64,000 nt of DNA from assembly GCA_910577935.1 (NCBI GenBank), contig CAJTOT010000019.1, forward strand, positions 11,347 through 75,346, written 5' to 3'. A program made the position numbers and the translations under genes. Below the pieces are notes generated by a model. The model was given only the letters and a program-made list of their open reading frames with translations, searched no databases and was not told where the DNA came from. Source of the stretch: an uncultured Hungatella sp. (lineage in GTDB: Bacteria; Bacillota; Clostridia; Lachnospirales; Lachnospiraceae). Shown piece by piece: positions 1-9,250 of the stretch. The number at the start of each line of letters is the position of its first letter. The stretch's first letter is position 1.

Positions 1-561
1 CGACCGGTTCCCCACCACGCAGCTGTAGCTTCCGTCTTCCCTCCTCCACATCTTGGGATCTCTGAAATCGATTCTGCTGCCCCCTTCTGGAAGATCCTTC
101 TCATCCAGCACCGGATTGCCCTCGTACTTTTCATAATCTGTTCCGTCACCCACGGCAAGACACTGTGTCTGTACTTCTCTGACTGCCCCGTCTGCCCCTC
201 TCTCTCTCAGGACCCCGGTGTACATTAACAGGTGCCTTCCGTCCGCAAGGGTGACTCCGCTTCCGGAAAAACAGCCGTCCCTGTCATAGAAGGAATCCGG
301 CGCCAGAGCCGCCGGCAGATACTCCCACCGGAGAAGGTCTCTGCTCACCGCGTGTCCCCAGTGCATAGGCCCTGTGTGGGAGCTGTATGGGTGATACTGG
401 TAAAACAGATGATAGGTTCCGTTGTACACGGAAAATCCGTTGGGATCGTTCATCCAGCCGACGCGGGTGGACAAGTGAAACACCGGCCTGTCCTCCCGGC
501 GGATCATGCTCTCGGAGGCCTCCTCGTATTTTCGGGCCTCCCGCAATGTCTGACTAGTCAT
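1..561 (-). CDS. GH32 beta-fructosidase (sucrose/fructan hydrolase), N-terminal part
   Basis: The first 187 residues are present and the rest lies beyond the left edge. A WMNDPNG block at about residues 36-42 carries the Asp nucleophile of family GH32, and an FRDP block near residue 166 matches the RDP transition-state motif. The acid/base Glu (EC motif) is outside the window. No signal peptide is seen, so a cytoplasmic enzyme acting on imported sucrose, sucrose phosphate or short fructans is likely. A GGAGG site lies 9 bases before the ATG. It follows two sugar permease genes and a binding-protein gene on the same strand, which suggests it hydrolyses what that importer brings in. Exact specificity cannot be told from this part. 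Confidence 0.88.
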   Translation of the reverse strand, partial: MTSQTLREARKYEEASESMIRREDRPVFHLSTRVGWMNDPNGFSVYNGTYHLFYQYHPYSSHTGPMHWGHAVSRDLLRWEYLPAALAPDSFYDRDGCFSGSGVTLADGRHLLMYTGVLRERGADGAVREVQTQCLAVGDGTDYEKYEGNPVLDEKDLPEGGSRIDFRDPKMWRREDGSYSCVVGNRS

Positions 562-595
562 ATAATTAAACCTCCATTTCCGATGAACACGCAAT

Positions 596-618
596 GAGAC
601 TGGAATGTCCCCAGTCTC
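596..618 (-). other. Intercistronic hairpin between permease and GH32 gene
   Basis: GAGACTGG (596-603) pairs perfectly with CCAGTCTC (611-618) around a 7-base loop. No T-run follows, so it is more likely an mRNA processing or stability element than a terminator. Confidence 0.5.
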
Positions 619-638
619 ACCGCGTTTTCCAGATACAA

Positions 639-1496
639 TTATTTCACCGCTCCTGAAGTCACGCCTTCCACAATATAGCGCTGCAGCAGCATATACAAAA
701 TCAGGATGGGCAGCATGGCCAGCAGCAGAGCCGCCATGACCAGTCCGATATCCGTGGAATAGGTTCCATAGAATACCTGGGTGGCGATGGGTATGGTGTA
801 CAGCTCCTTCTTCGCCAACACCAGGCTCGGAAGAAGATAATCGTTCCAGAAGCCCATGGCGTCAATGATGGCCACCGTGGCAATGGTGGATTTCAGAAGC
901 GGAAACACGATCATCCAGTAAGTCTGCCAGCGGGTGCATCCGTCGATGGTGGCCGCCTCCTCAAGAGCCACGGGAACATTGGTCTTGATGGCTCCATGGA
1001 ACATGAAGGTCGCCATGGACAGGGAAAAGCCCACGTGCATAAAGATCAGGGTGGCCCTGTGGTTCAAGATACCCAGAACGCCTCCGTACAAGGACACCAT
1101 GGGGATCATGAGAACCTGAAAAGGGATCACCATGGACGCGATCATCATTCCCATCAGCGCCCCGCAGGCTTTCCAGTTGTTGCGCACGATGACAAAGGCA
1201 GTCATGGAGGCGAACAAAATGGTAAGCACTGTGGAGCAGACGGTGATGATGGCGGAGTTGGCGAAGGAGCGGCCGAAATTCATCTTCTTCATGGCTTCGG
1301 GAAAGTTTGCCATGGTAAAGCCGTGGGCTCCCACGAAAGCCAATGGGTCTGAGGTGATATCCGCTTTTGTCTTGAACACGTTGATCACCACCAGGACAAA
1401 CGGAAAGATAAAGCACACAAACAGGAGTATGAGGATTATAATCTTAATCCCATGGTTAATCTTTTTATTGCGGGCAGCTTTTTCATTTGCGCTCAT
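639..1496 (-). CDS. Carbohydrate ABC transporter permease, MalG type
   Basis: Inner-membrane subunit of a CUT1-family sugar importer, 285 residues, the usual length. Hydrophobic segments begin at about residue 17 and alternate with loops to make about six membrane spans. The EAA loop that docks the ATPase is seen as EEAATIDGCTRWQTY in the second half. The ATG overlaps the TAA stop of the upstream permease by one base (TAATG), which implies translational coupling. No ATPase gene is next to the cluster; many CUT1 systems in Firmicutes share a distant MsmX-type ATPase. Confidence 0.92.
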   Translation of the reverse strand: MSANEKAARNKKINHGIKIIILILLFVCFIFPFVLVVINVFKTKADITSDPLAFVGAHGFTMANFPEAMKKMNFGRSFANSAIITVCSTVLTILFASMTAFVIVRNNWKACGALMGMMIASMVIPFQVLMIPMVSLYGGVLGILNHRATLIFMHVGFSLSMATFMFHGAIKTNVPVALEEAATIDGCTRWQTYWMIVFPLLKSTIATVAIIDAMGFWNDYLLPSLVLAKKELYTIPIATQVFYGTYSTDIGLVMAALLLAMLPILILYMLLQRYIVEGVTSGAVK

Positions 1497-2377
1497 TATG
1501 CCGACACCTCCCCTTTCTTACCTACATATACCTGAATCACGCCTACGACGGCGCAGACCACAAACAGGATCAGGGCCTCCGCCTGGCCGACTCCGAAATT
1601 CTTATATGTAAACGCCTGATTGTATACATGCATTGCCGCCATGACCGAGCTGTTAAAGGGTTCGCCGTTGGTCAGGGAAAGGTTCACGTCATAGACCATA
1701 AAGCATCTGGTGACAGTCAAAAACAAGCACTGTACAAAGGAAGACATCATAAGGGGCACCGACACATACACGATGGACTGTGTATTGGTACAGCCGTCGA
1801 TCCTGGCCGCCTCCAGCACATCCTCCGACACGCTCATGAAGCCCGCCACATAGATGAGCATCATATAGCCGGCATACTGCCACACCGAAACGATAATCAG
1901 GCACAGCATGGCTCCCCCTGTGGTTGCCAGCCAGGAAGTGGACAGGGGCCCGATGGAAAAGGAATTTCCCAGAGCCACAAAGGCGCGGTTAAACACGAAT
2001 TTCCAGATATAGCCAAGGACTATACCTCCGATCAGGTTGGGAGTAAAGAAGCCTGCCCGGAAAAAATTCTGTCCCTTCACGCCGCTTGTCACCAAAAAAG
2101 CAAGGATAAACGCCACCACGTTCACCAGAATCACCGCGATGACGGAGTACAAAAACGTCCTCCCCATCGCCTGCCAGTAAGCGCCGTCAGCAAACGTAGC
2201 CCCATAGTTTGCAAGTCCCACAAAGGGTTTCTCTCTCGAGACGCCGTCCCAGCTTGTCAGCGTCAGATAGATACCATAGATAAACGGCACGATAACCACG
2301 GCGACAAAGACCGCCGTCGTCACTCCGGCAAACATGAGAAACTGTTTGCATTTATAGGACATGGTACTTGTCTTCAT
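1496..2377 (-). CDS. Carbohydrate ABC transporter permease, MalF type
   Basis: Second membrane subunit of the sugar importer, 293 residues from the chosen ATG. An upstream in-frame ATG at 2479 would overlap the binding-protein gene; the start at 2377 follows a GGGGGA ribosome site 9 bases away and gives the normal MalF-type N-terminus, with the first span at about residues 12-35. The EAA loop reads LEAARIDGCTNTQSI. It pairs with the MalG-type gene immediately downstream. Confidence 0.9.
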   Translation of the reverse strand: MKTSTMSYKCKQFLMFAGVTTAVFVAVVIVPFIYGIYLTLTSWDGVSREKPFVGLANYGATFADGAYWQAMGRTFLYSVIAVILVNVVAFILAFLVTSGVKGQNFFRAGFFTPNLIGGIVLGYIWKFVFNRAFVALGNSFSIGPLSTSWLATTGGAMLCLIIVSVWQYAGYMMLIYVAGFMSVSEDVLEAARIDGCTNTQSIVYVSVPLMMSSFVQCLFLTVTRCFMVYDVNLSLTNGEPFNSSVMAAMHVYNQAFTYKNFGVGQAEALILFVVCAVVGVIQVYVGKKGEVSA

Positions 2378-2410
2378 AGTTGAATGTTCCCCCTTCATTT
2401 TGCCACCACC

Positions 2411-2427
2411 GCCTGAACCTGTCAGGC
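2411..2427 (-). other. Intercistronic hairpin after the sugar-binding protein gene
   Basis: GCCTGA (2411-2416) and TCAGGC (2422-2427) form a short stem just downstream of the binding-protein stop codon, without a T-run. Hairpins here are common in ABC operons and can keep binding-protein mRNA more abundant than permease mRNA. Confidence 0.4.
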
Positions 2428-2438
2428 ATGGTTCATAG

Positions 2439-3722
2439 TTAGTGTTCCACAGGAGTCGTGGATGACCAGTAATTTTCAATCTCCGCAGCCAGCCCCGCGC
2501 GGTCTATCTGGCCGGCTAAGTATTTCTGGAAGGCGGCTCCGCACAGCGAGAAGTGGTCATCAGGCAGGTAATTGTAGTTGTCGATGAGATTTCCTGCGTC
2601 CGCGTAGGACTTTACAGAGACAGACAGCGGGTCCAGTCCTGCCGCGTCGATGTTGCTGTAGGCGGGAACAAGGGCGCATTTCTCTGTCAGGAAGGAGTTG
2701 CCGGCCTGGTCAAACACCAGCCAGTTTAAGAAGTCCTTCGCCGCCTGGCGCTGTTCGTCCGAGGTGTTCTCCGAGGAATCGATAAAGAAATATTTGGAGC
2801 CGCCGCCCACCAGCTTCTTGTTGCTTCCGTCCGAGGTGTTCTCCGGCACCGGCATGATTCCCATATTCTCGGAGTACTCATAGGCGTTGATCATGGACCA
2901 GTCCCAGTTGCCGCCGAACATAAAGGCGATCTCACCCTCCGCCAGCTTCTGTTCGGAAACCTCGCGCTCTGCCGCGATGGCGGAATTTGCCGCGTAATTG
3001 TATTTCATCATGGTGTCAAAGTAGTCCATCTTCCCGTTCCACTTGGCGTTGTTGGCCAGGTCGGCGGTTCCCGCGTGGAGGGAACTGATAAATCCGTCTA
3101 CGTCATCCTGCGTCTCATACACTTCCGACAGGAAATGGCCTGCCAGGGACCAGTCCTCCTTCATGATGCCAGTGGGAGTCTCCATGCCGCCGGCTGCCAG
3201 CTTCTCCAAAAGTCCCTGGAACGCGTCCAGCGTGGAGTAGTCATCGGGATTAAAGGGCTCTCCCGTGATTTTTTCGATTGCCTCCCCGTTATAAATCAGT
3301 CCTCTGGCCTCCACGCATACAGGGAAGCCCACAACCTTGCCGTTTACAGAAAGAGCATAATTGGTATTGTCGATCCACTTCTCACCGGTCATGTCAATGG
3401 CATGGTCCTCCGCCAGAGAATACACATCCTTGGCGTCCACCATGGAAAGGGTGTAGGGATCATTGGAAGAATACTTGGTGGCCAGATGAGCCGCCACCGT
3501 GTCGTTGGAATAGTAAACCTCCACCCCCACGCCGGTTGCTTCGCTGTACTCCTTGGCCATCTCCTCAAATTGAGCCTGTACCTCAATCTTTGAGTTGAAA
3601 ATGGTGATTGATACCCCCTTACTGTCCGCCCCCGCGCCGCTGTCGGCGGCAGAACCGCCACATGCTGTAAGGGATGCCGTCATGACGGCTGCAAGCGCCC
3701 CTGCAAGTAACCTCTTTTTCAT
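2439..3722 (-). CDS. Extracellular sugar-binding lipoprotein (family 1 SBP)
   Basis: Solute-binding component of the CUT1 importer, 427 residues. A lipoprotein signal peptide is clear: basic MKKR, a hydrophobic stretch, then a lipobox ending at SLTAC about residue 20, followed by a Gly/Ser/Ala linker. The remainder has family 1 features such as the FMFGGNWDW block. The start at 3722 was chosen over an upstream in-frame ATG because AAGGAGG stands 9 bases before it and the signal peptide begins there. Together with the GH32 gene, sucrose or fructo-oligosaccharides are the best guess for the ligand. Confidence 0.9.
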   Translation of the reverse strand: MKKRLLAGALAAVMTASLTACGGSAADSGAGADSKGVSITIFNSKIEVQAQFEEMAKEYSEATGVGVEVYYSNDTVAAHLATKYSSNDPYTLSMVDAKDVYSLAEDHAIDMTGEKWIDNTNYALSVNGKVVGFPVCVEARGLIYNGEAIEKITGEPFNPDDYSTLDAFQGLLEKLAAGGMETPTGIMKEDWSLAGHFLSEVYETQDDVDGFISSLHAGTADLANNAKWNGKMDYFDTMMKYNYAANSAIAAEREVSEQKLAEGEIAFMFGGNWDWSMINAYEYSENMGIMPVPENTSDGSNKKLVGGGSKYFFIDSSENTSDEQRQAAKDFLNWLVFDQAGNSFLTEKCALVPAYSNIDAAGLDPLSVSVKSYADAGNLIDNYNYLPDDHFSLCGAAFQKYLAGQIDRAGLAAEIENYWSSTTPVEH

Positions 3723-4208
3723 ATCGAATTTCCTCCTTAATGAAAAATATTTTGTCATTCAGGTTTTCTGCTGTCTGTTCACCCCTTTTGTGCAAAAAGC
3801 CTTTTATTTATCTTATTTTGGTGTGATTTCACTGAGAAAACCAGAATTATGTATAAAAATATAACAAATATATGGGGAGTAATTCGATAATATTTCTGCA
3901 ACATTTATCACATTTGTGCAAAAGATATGAATCCATGTAAGAAAATTTCAAGAAACGGGAGGTAATCCAAGATTCCCATACAGGGATGAAGAAGTAAGAC
4001 GATCCAGCTCGTCCCCTATTGATTCAGCACAGGAAGCTTGGACTCCTCATTGAAGAATATAACAAATCTCAGCCTTGTTTTCTATAATAATCCTGCAATC
4101 TCTGGTACATACATGCAAAACAAATCAGATCTATTGACACATGGCCGGTTCCTTTTTAAAATGAAGCAAATCCGCTTATTCAAATTTTTCAGAGGGGGAC
4201 AGATAAAA
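3723..4208. other. Intergenic region, 486 bases, AT-rich
   Basis: This separates the leftward sugar operon from a rightward gene. It is much richer in A+T than its surroundings and should hold both promoters, but I could not settle on a clear -35/-10 pair for either side. The one clear structure is a pair of TTTGTGCAAAA sites, listed separately. No convincing small gene was seen. Confidence 0.5.
3787..3923. promoter_or_regulatory. Two TTTGTGCAAAA sites 126 bases apart, possible operators
   Basis: The same 11-mer occurs at 3787-3797 and 3913-3923, in the same orientation, upstream of the sugar-binding-protein gene. The 126-base spacing equals 12 turns of B-DNA at 10.5 bases per turn, which would suit looping by one regulator. 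No regulator gene is adjacent. This is inference from sequence repetition only. Confidence 0.35.
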
Positions 4209-4940
4209 ATGGCTTGCAAAAAAGACGGGCACGCGTCTGTATGGCAGGAGCTGCTTCGGGACTGGCGCACCTTGAAGAGACTTCACGGAAAGCAGAGACT
4301 GGAGTTTCTGTGGGATTACTATAAATGGAGGGTCATCGCGTGTGTCTGCGCCATAGCGGCGGTCTCAACCTTTGCCTCAATCTTGTGGGAGGGCCAGAAG
4401 CCATGCCGTCTGCGCGTCTGCGTGGCGCTGAATACCGCGGCGGACTGCAGTGAATGGTTCTCCTCGTTTATCGGGGAGCTCCAGGCCGACGGAAAAGCCG
4501 GAACCGTGGACATTAATTTTGACCAGACCTTCGACTGCAGCAGTGACTTCCATCAGGTCCAGCAGCTGGAAATCATGTCCTTCGTCTCCTCCGGGCAGAT
4601 GGATGCCGCAGTCTGCGGCGAGGACATGTACCGCTATCTCCTGGAGCTCAACGCCTGCCTTCCCCTGGACCAGGGCCTTCCGGAGGAGCTGTACAAAGCC
4701 TTGTCTGCCGGGGGAAAGCTGGTTCGCGGCACCGCCGGGCTCACCGAAGGGCATAATATCCCTGCCGCCCCTGAGGAGAGGGCAGAGGGATATTATGCCG
4801 TCGATCTGACAGACAGCGCCTTCGGGGAGCTGTACAATCAGACAGAAACCGGACCGGAGCCCTTATACGCAGTCATCATCTCCAATACGGAACATCTGGA
4901 GGAATGCCAACGTTTGATTGAAAGTCTGACGGAGACATAA
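4209..4940 (+). CDS. Single-pass membrane protein of unknown function
   Basis: 243 residues. I do not recognise the family. A basic and aromatic cytoplasmic N-terminus of about 38 residues is followed by one membrane span near residues 39-60, then an acidic extracellular domain with at least five Cys residues. The middle (a QQLEIMSF block, then FVSSGQMDAAVC) loosely recalls a binding-protein fold, but this is weak. An in-frame ATG further upstream exists; the start at 4209 was chosen because AGAGGGGGA precedes it and the upstream codons look non-coding. It is convergent with the M20 gene, whose stop is only 5 bases away. Confidence 0.72.
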   Translation: MACKKDGHASVWQELLRDWRTLKRLHGKQRLEFLWDYYKWRVIACVCAIAAVSTFASILWEGQKPCRLRVCVALNTAADCSEWFSSFIGELQADGKAGTVDINFDQTFDCSSDFHQVQQLEIMSFVSSGQMDAAVCGEDMYRYLLELNACLPLDQGLPEELYKALSAGGKLVRGTAGLTEGHNIPAAPEERAEGYYAVDLTDSAFGELYNQTETGPEPLYAVIISNTEHLEECQRLIESLTET

Positions 4941-4945
4941 GCGTG

Positions 4946-6409
4946 TTACATCTTTTCTCCCGGCACCACGGGAACCGCGCCTTCGGGCACGGGACAGAAA
5001 TACCCCTGATACCGCTTCATCTTTTTCTCAAACTCTTCCTTCGCCGCCGCTAAGATCTCCGGCTTTTCTATCAGATCCACAGCCGCGGCCGCCAGAACCT
5101 TCCCCGCCAGGAGCATGGCCTTGTGGGCGATGGATGTCTTCCCGCAGGACACGTTCTGCCAGGAATGCCCCGGCGCCTGGGCCGGGTAGGCGGCCGTGTT
5201 GATCTGGGCCGTGGGCACGCACCAGCTTACATCCCCCACATCCGTGGAGCCCATGCGGGGCTTCTCCGAATACAGGTAGGGAATCAAAAAGTCGTTCATG
5301 GGCCTGGTGCCGTGGCAGGATTTCTCATCAACAAACTGATAGATGTCATCGTCCTCATCTGTGGCGGCTCCCGGCAGATCCTTATTTTTCACCTCCACAG
5401 AATCATAGAGGGCCTGGGCAAAGGCCATCTCCTCCTCCGTGTACACCGGCATATCCGCCTGGCTGAAATTCTCCCACAGAAGCGTCTCCAGAACCTTGTT
5501 GGGCACCGTGTTGGAACACCCGTCGATAAACCGCTTTTCCATGGTGGTGTCCGTCATCATGGCGGCCGCCTGGGCTATCCGGTCCACCCTCTCCTGGAGG
5601 GCTATGGCGTCCCTCGCCCAGATGGACCGCACCATGTAGAGCACCTGAGCCCTGGGCTGGACCACGTTGGGGGAATCTCCCCCTGCGTCGGTGATGGAGT
5701 AGTGAATCCTGGCCGTATCCGGCATGTGCTCCCTGAGAAACTGCACGCCGATGTTCATCAGCTCCACCGCGTCCAGGGCAGAGCGGCCGAACTCCGGCGC
5801 CCCCGCCGCGTGGGAAGCCACCCCGGTAAATTTATATTCCGTCTGGATACAGGTATTGCAGGTTCCGGAAGTCACCTGGTTCACATTGCCCGGATGCCAG
5901 GTAAGGGCCGCGTCGCACTCGTCGAACACTCCGTCTCTGGCCATGAACGCCTTGGTGGCCGCCCCCTCTTCTCCCGGGCAGCCGTAGAGGATAACTCTTC
6001 CGCTCCCCTCCCCCTTTTCCTCCAGATACTTTTTCACGGCAAAAGCGGCAGCCATGGCTCCCGCTCCCAGGAGGTTGTGGCCGCAGCCGTGGCCGTTGCC
6101 GTCCGCCACCAGCTCCTTTCTCACGCTGGCCCCTGCCTCCTGGGAGAGTCCTGTGAGGGCGTCGTACTCCGCCAGAATCCCGATTACCGGCTTTCCGGAG
6201 CCATAGGAGGCCCGAAACGCGGTATCAATGCCGGCAAAGGGGTGCTCCACCTGAAAGCCCTCCTCCTTAAGCACCTCGGCATACAGCTCTCCCGACTGAA
6301 ACTCCCTCAAGGAAAGCTCCGCGAACTCCCAGATCCGATCCGACGTGTCGATGATCACATCTGCCTTTTCGTCAATATACGACAATATGTTTTTCTTGTT
6401 CTCAGTCAT
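4946..6409 (-). CDS. M20-family amidohydrolase, AbgB-like
   Basis: 487-residue cytoplasmic metallopeptidase of the M20D branch, which includes the aminobenzoyl-glutamate hydrolase subunit AbgB and N-acyl amino-acid hydrolases. Metal-site motifs seen are GHGCGHNLLGAG near residue 110, GCPGEEGAATKA near 148, and WHPGN near 172. Length and the DVGDVSW block near the C-terminus fit AbgB. It is the last gene after a polar amino-acid ABC importer on the same strand, so it probably deacylates or cleaves the imported amino-acid conjugate. No AbgA-like partner gene is adjacent, so the true substrate is uncertain. Confidence 0.85.
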   Translation of the reverse strand: MTENKKNILSYIDEKADVIIDTSDRIWEFAELSLREFQSGELYAEVLKEEGFQVEHPFAGIDTAFRASYGSGKPVIGILAEYDALTGLSQEAGASVRKELVADGNGHGCGHNLLGAGAMAAAFAVKKYLEEKGEGSGRVILYGCPGEEGAATKAFMARDGVFDECDAALTWHPGNVNQVTSGTCNTCIQTEYKFTGVASHAAGAPEFGRSALDAVELMNIGVQFLREHMPDTARIHYSITDAGGDSPNVVQPRAQVLYMVRSIWARDAIALQERVDRIAQAAAMMTDTTMEKRFIDGCSNTVPNKVLETLLWENFSQADMPVYTEEEMAFAQALYDSVEVKNKDLPGAATDEDDDIYQFVDEKSCHGTRPMNDFLIPYLYSEKPRMGSTDVGDVSWCVPTAQINTAAYPAQAPGHSWQNVSCGKTSIAHKAMLLAGKVLAAAAVDLIEKPEILAAAKEEFEKKMKRYQGYFCPVPEGAVPVVPGEKM

Positions 6410-6513
6410 GTTTATCCTCTCATTTTCTCCATATCCGCTGCCGCTTCCGGCGCGCTGCGCCGGAGGCGGTTCTTCTGCTTCTCGGTCAGCTCCCGCCCGC
6501 CTCTTCCAGGCTC

Positions 6514-7257
6514 TTAGTACAGCACCTTGCTCAAAAATTCTTTCGTGCGGGGGTTCTGAGGATGGTTGAACACCTCGTCGGGAGTCCCTTTTTCCGCGAT
6601 AATTCCCCCGTCCATAAACAGAACCCTGTTGGACACTTCCTTGGCAAAGCCCATCTCGTGGGTCACGATCACCGTAGTAAGCCCTGTCTTCACCAGGTCC
6701 TTGATAACCAGAAGCACCTCCCCCACCATCTCCGGATCCAGGGCTGAGGTGGGCTCGTCAAACAGCATCACGTCCGGCTCCATGGCCAGCGCCCGGACGA
6801 TGGCGAGACGCTGCTTCTGTCCTCCGGACAGCTTCTTGGGGTACTGGTTGATCTTGTCGGAAAGCCCCACCCGCTCCAGAAGCTCTCTTGCCATATCGTC
6901 CGCCTCCGCCTGGGTCTTCTTTCCCAGGAGCACCGGCGCCAGGGTGATGTTCTTTCCCACCGTCAGATTGTTGAACACGTTAAAATGCTGGAACACCATG
7001 CCCATCTTCTGGCGGTGCACGTTGATGTCCACCTTCTTGTCCGTGATATCCGTCCCCTCAAAGTAGATATGGCCGCCGGTGGGCACCTCCAGAAGGTTCA
7101 GACATCTGAGAAACGTGCTTTTCCCGCCCCCCGAAGGGCCGATGATGGACACAACCTCTCCCTTTGAAATATGCTCCGTCACTCCCTGAAGCACCTGGAG
7201 GCTGCCGAAGGATTTATGTAAGTCCACTACCTGGATCAGTTGGTTTTCATCGTTCAC
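6514..7257 (-). CDS. Polar amino-acid ABC transporter ATPase, GlnQ type
   Basis: 247-residue ATPase subunit of the importer. Walker A is GPSGGGKST near residue 40, the Q-loop is in FQHFNVF, the signature is LSGGQKQR near 143, and Walker B is [12 protein letters not shown]. Length and motifs are typical of the PAAT family (GlnQ/HisP). The start overlaps the permease gene by 11 bases, so translation is likely coupled. Confidence 0.95.
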   Translation of the reverse strand: MNDENQLIQVVDLHKSFGSLQVLQGVTEHISKGEVVSIIGPSGGGKSTFLRCLNLLEVPTGGHIYFEGTDITDKKVDINVHRQKMGMVFQHFNVFNNLTVGKNITLAPVLLGKKTQAEADDMARELLERVGLSDKINQYPKKLSGGQKQRLAIVRALAMEPDVMLFDEPTSALDPEMVGEVLLVIKDLVKTGLTTVIVTHEMGFAKEVSNRVLFMDGGIIAEKGTPDEVFNHPQNPRTKEFLSKVLY

Positions 7258-7936
7258 TTGCGTTCATCCTCCTTTCAAGCAGGGCGATCAGCTTGGACAT
7301 GACAAAGGTGACAAGGAAATAGATAATGCCCACAATGGTCAGCGGCTCTAACACCCGGTAGGTAATTCCCTGGATGGTCTTAAACTGGGTCATCAGCTCT
7401 CCCACAAAGAAGGTGGAGGCCAGGGATGTCTCCTTGACAATGGCCACAAACTCGTTGCAGAGAGCCGGAAGAATGTTCTTCACCGCCTGGGGAAGCACGA
7501 TGTGGATCATGGTCTGCCTCCCGTTGAGTCCCAGGGAGCGCGCTGCCTCGGTCTGCCCGAAATCCACCGCCTGGATTCCCGAGCGGATGATCTCGCACAC
7601 ATAGGCCGTGGAGTTGACGCAGCAGGCGATGAGCACGCACTGGAACTCTGTAAGCTCCAGAAAAGGCACCCACTGGGGCAGCATAAAATAAAAGAAATAC
7701 AGCTGAAGGAGGATGGGAGTCCCACGGATCACCTCCACGTAAACCGCCGCTATGGCGCCCAGAGGGCGGAACCTCCCGATTCCCCATTTACTCCGGCGCA
7801 TCAGCGCCATGACGGCGCCGAACACCGTGCTCAACAGCACCGTGAGAAAGCCCATAAAGAGGGTCATTCCCAAGCCTTCCAGAAACAGCTTCCAGTACTG
7901 GTTCCAGAGTTTAAACATGACACTGAAAAATTCCAT
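7247..7936 (-). CDS. Polar amino-acid ABC transporter permease
   Basis: 229-residue membrane subunit of the His/Glu/Gln/Arg type. It has about five spans and the conserved loop [15 protein letters not shown] followed by LPQA, which contacts the ATPase. [14 protein letters not shown] in the first half is the usual signature. Only one permease gene is present, so it probably works as a homodimer. Confidence 0.94.
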   Translation of the reverse strand: MEFFSVMFKLWNQYWKLFLEGLGMTLFMGFLTVLLSTVFGAVMALMRRSKWGIGRFRPLGAIAAVYVEVIRGTPILLQLYFFYFMLPQWVPFLELTEFQCVLIACCVNSTAYVCEIIRSGIQAVDFGQTEAARSLGLNGRQTMIHIVLPQAVKNILPALCNEFVAIVKETSLASTFFVGELMTQFKTIQGITYRVLEPLTIVGIIYFLVTFVMSKLIALLERRMNASER

Positions 7937-7966
7937 TCAGTTAAAGCTCCCTTCTAGTATGTCTCT

Positions 7967-8917
7967 CTAGTGTGTCTCAATTCCCAGAGAATCCGCCAGC
8001 GCCTTGGCATCCGTCTTCCACTCTTCATAGAGGCCGCTCTCGTTGACCTGGGCGAGAATCTCGTTGACAGCGTTCAGCAACTCGTCGTTGCCCTTCTTCA
8101 CCGCCACCACATTGCCGTCACTGTCATAGGCAAACTTGAACTCCGCCATGGCCAGCTCCGGGTAGGTCTTTACCAGCGACTCGCCGTTGTCCCCGGACAC
8201 CGCCACCGCGTCCACCTTTCCCGTGGTCAGCATCATGACTCCGTCCGTCACCTGGGTCACGATCTGAATCTGGACATCTCCCGGAAGCTGTTCCTGGACC
8301 AGGGTATGCTGCAGAGAAGCGTTCTGGGCGGCGATCTTCTTGCCCGCGAAGCTCTCCGCGCTGTCGTAGTCGGAAGCCTGATCCTTCAGCACCAGAAGCC
8401 CCTGTCCTGCCGCGGAGTTCACGTTGTAGCGGTCGGAAAGGCCAAGGGCCTCGGCCCGCTGCTCCGTGTAGGCGAAACCGGAAATTCCGATATCGATGGT
8501 CCCGGAAGCCAGAGCCTGCTGAATGGCAGAAAACTCCATGGGCTTGATCTCCAGCTCCACTCCCAGCTGCTGGGCGATATATTTTCCAAGCTCAATATCG
8601 GACCCCACATACTCTGTGGTTCCGGAGCTTACATCCTTGAACTCCCACGGCGCGAAGTCCGGAGCCGTGCCCATCACCAGCTTTCCCGCCGCCTTGATCT
8701 TGGCGACGGCGCCGTCGGGAGCAAAGTCCCCCGCCAGGGAAGAGCCTGCCTCGGCCTGGGAAGCATCTGCCGCCGCTGCGCTGTCCGATACTGCCGCTGC
8801 AGTTTCCGTTCCCGCCGCTGCGGTGTCCGATGCCGTCTGGGAAGAACTTCCCTGGCATCCGGTTAATGCCGCAAAAGTCAATGCTGCCGCTGCTGCCAAT
8901 ACAAATTTCTTTTTCAT
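7967..8917 (-). CDS. Amino-acid-binding lipoprotein (family 3 SBP)
   Basis: 316-residue extracellular ligand-binding component. The signal peptide runs from MKKKF to a lipobox ending FAALTGC near residue 20. A Thr/Ala/Ser-rich linker follows before the binding fold starts near residue 65. The bilobal family 3 pattern is visible: KLVMGTAPDFAPWEF, DIGISGFAYTEQRAE and a C-terminal YEEWKTDAKAL. The start at 8917 was preferred over an upstream in-frame ATG because AAAAGGAGAGG lies just before it. It is the first gene of the importer/amidohydrolase operon. Confidence 0.92.
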   Translation of the reverse strand: MKKKFVLAAAAALTFAALTGCQGSSSQTASDTAAAGTETAAAVSDSAAAADASQAEAGSSLAGDFAPDGAVAKIKAAGKLVMGTAPDFAPWEFKDVSSGTTEYVGSDIELGKYIAQQLGVELEIKPMEFSAIQQALASGTIDIGISGFAYTEQRAEALGLSDRYNVNSAAGQGLLVLKDQASDYDSAESFAGKKIAAQNASLQHTLVQEQLPGDVQIQIVTQVTDGVMMLTTGKVDAVAVSGDNGESLVKTYPELAMAEFKFAYDSDGNVVAVKKGNDELLNAVNEILAQVNESGLYEEWKTDAKALADSLGIETH

Positions 8918-8997
8918 AATATCCTCTCCTTTTCGCGGCGCAGGCCGCGGTTCCATGTAGTTTTTCGCAGCAGTTCACACCGCTGCTATTTTAATAA

Positions 8998-9105
8998 CAT
9001 GATGCCAGGGTCAAAAGGTCATGTATGACATGCTTGCATGTCAATACATGACTTTGGGACCCGCAGGCATCAGGGGGCAAAAAAACTTTTGACCCCAACA
9101 TCATA
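8998..9105. repeat. Nested palindromic extragenic element, about 108 bp
   Basis: The outer arms are GGGTCAAAAG (9008-9017) and CTTTTGACCC (9086-9095), extended less perfectly outward with ATGATG and CATCAT. Inside lies a strong hairpin: 9018-9033 pairs with 9036-9052 over 16 base pairs with one bulge and a 2-base loop (core GACATGC-TT-GCATGTC). It encodes no protein. The layout of imperfect terminal inverted repeats around a hairpin is that of a small non-autonomous mobile element or a REP-type sequence. It sits upstream of the amino-acid importer. Confidence 0.55.
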
Positions 9106-9250
9106 GCATGGATTATATTGCATAAATATTCTTTTGTAAAGAGTTTATATGAATATTTTTGCTTTTTATGTATATTTAATCATTCCGCAGACCGCATTCA
9201 CCTTTCATTTGTCATCTTTCATAAAACATACCCGTATTTCAACCCGGTTT
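9106..9250. other. Non-coding stretch between palindromic element and symporter stop
   Basis: AT-rich stretch completing the 333-base gap from 8918 to 9250. I see no gene and no clear terminator for the symporter gene here. The importer operon promoter should lie in 8918-9120 but no confident -35/-10 pair was picked out. Confidence 0.4.

Noticed and set aside
2378..2479. Longer start for the MalF-type permease at 2479
   Set aside because: It would overlap the binding-protein gene by 41 bases, includes a Gly run without membrane character and has no ribosome site; the start at 2377 has one.
5123..6517. Long open frame on the plus strand opposite the M20 gene (and similar long antisense frames at 17855-18781, 19121-20338, 22004-23356 and 37371-38789)
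   Set aside because: Each lies wholly opposite a well-supported gene, has His/Arg/Gly-rich low-complexity translation, no ribosome site and no family motif. They are by-products of high GC content.
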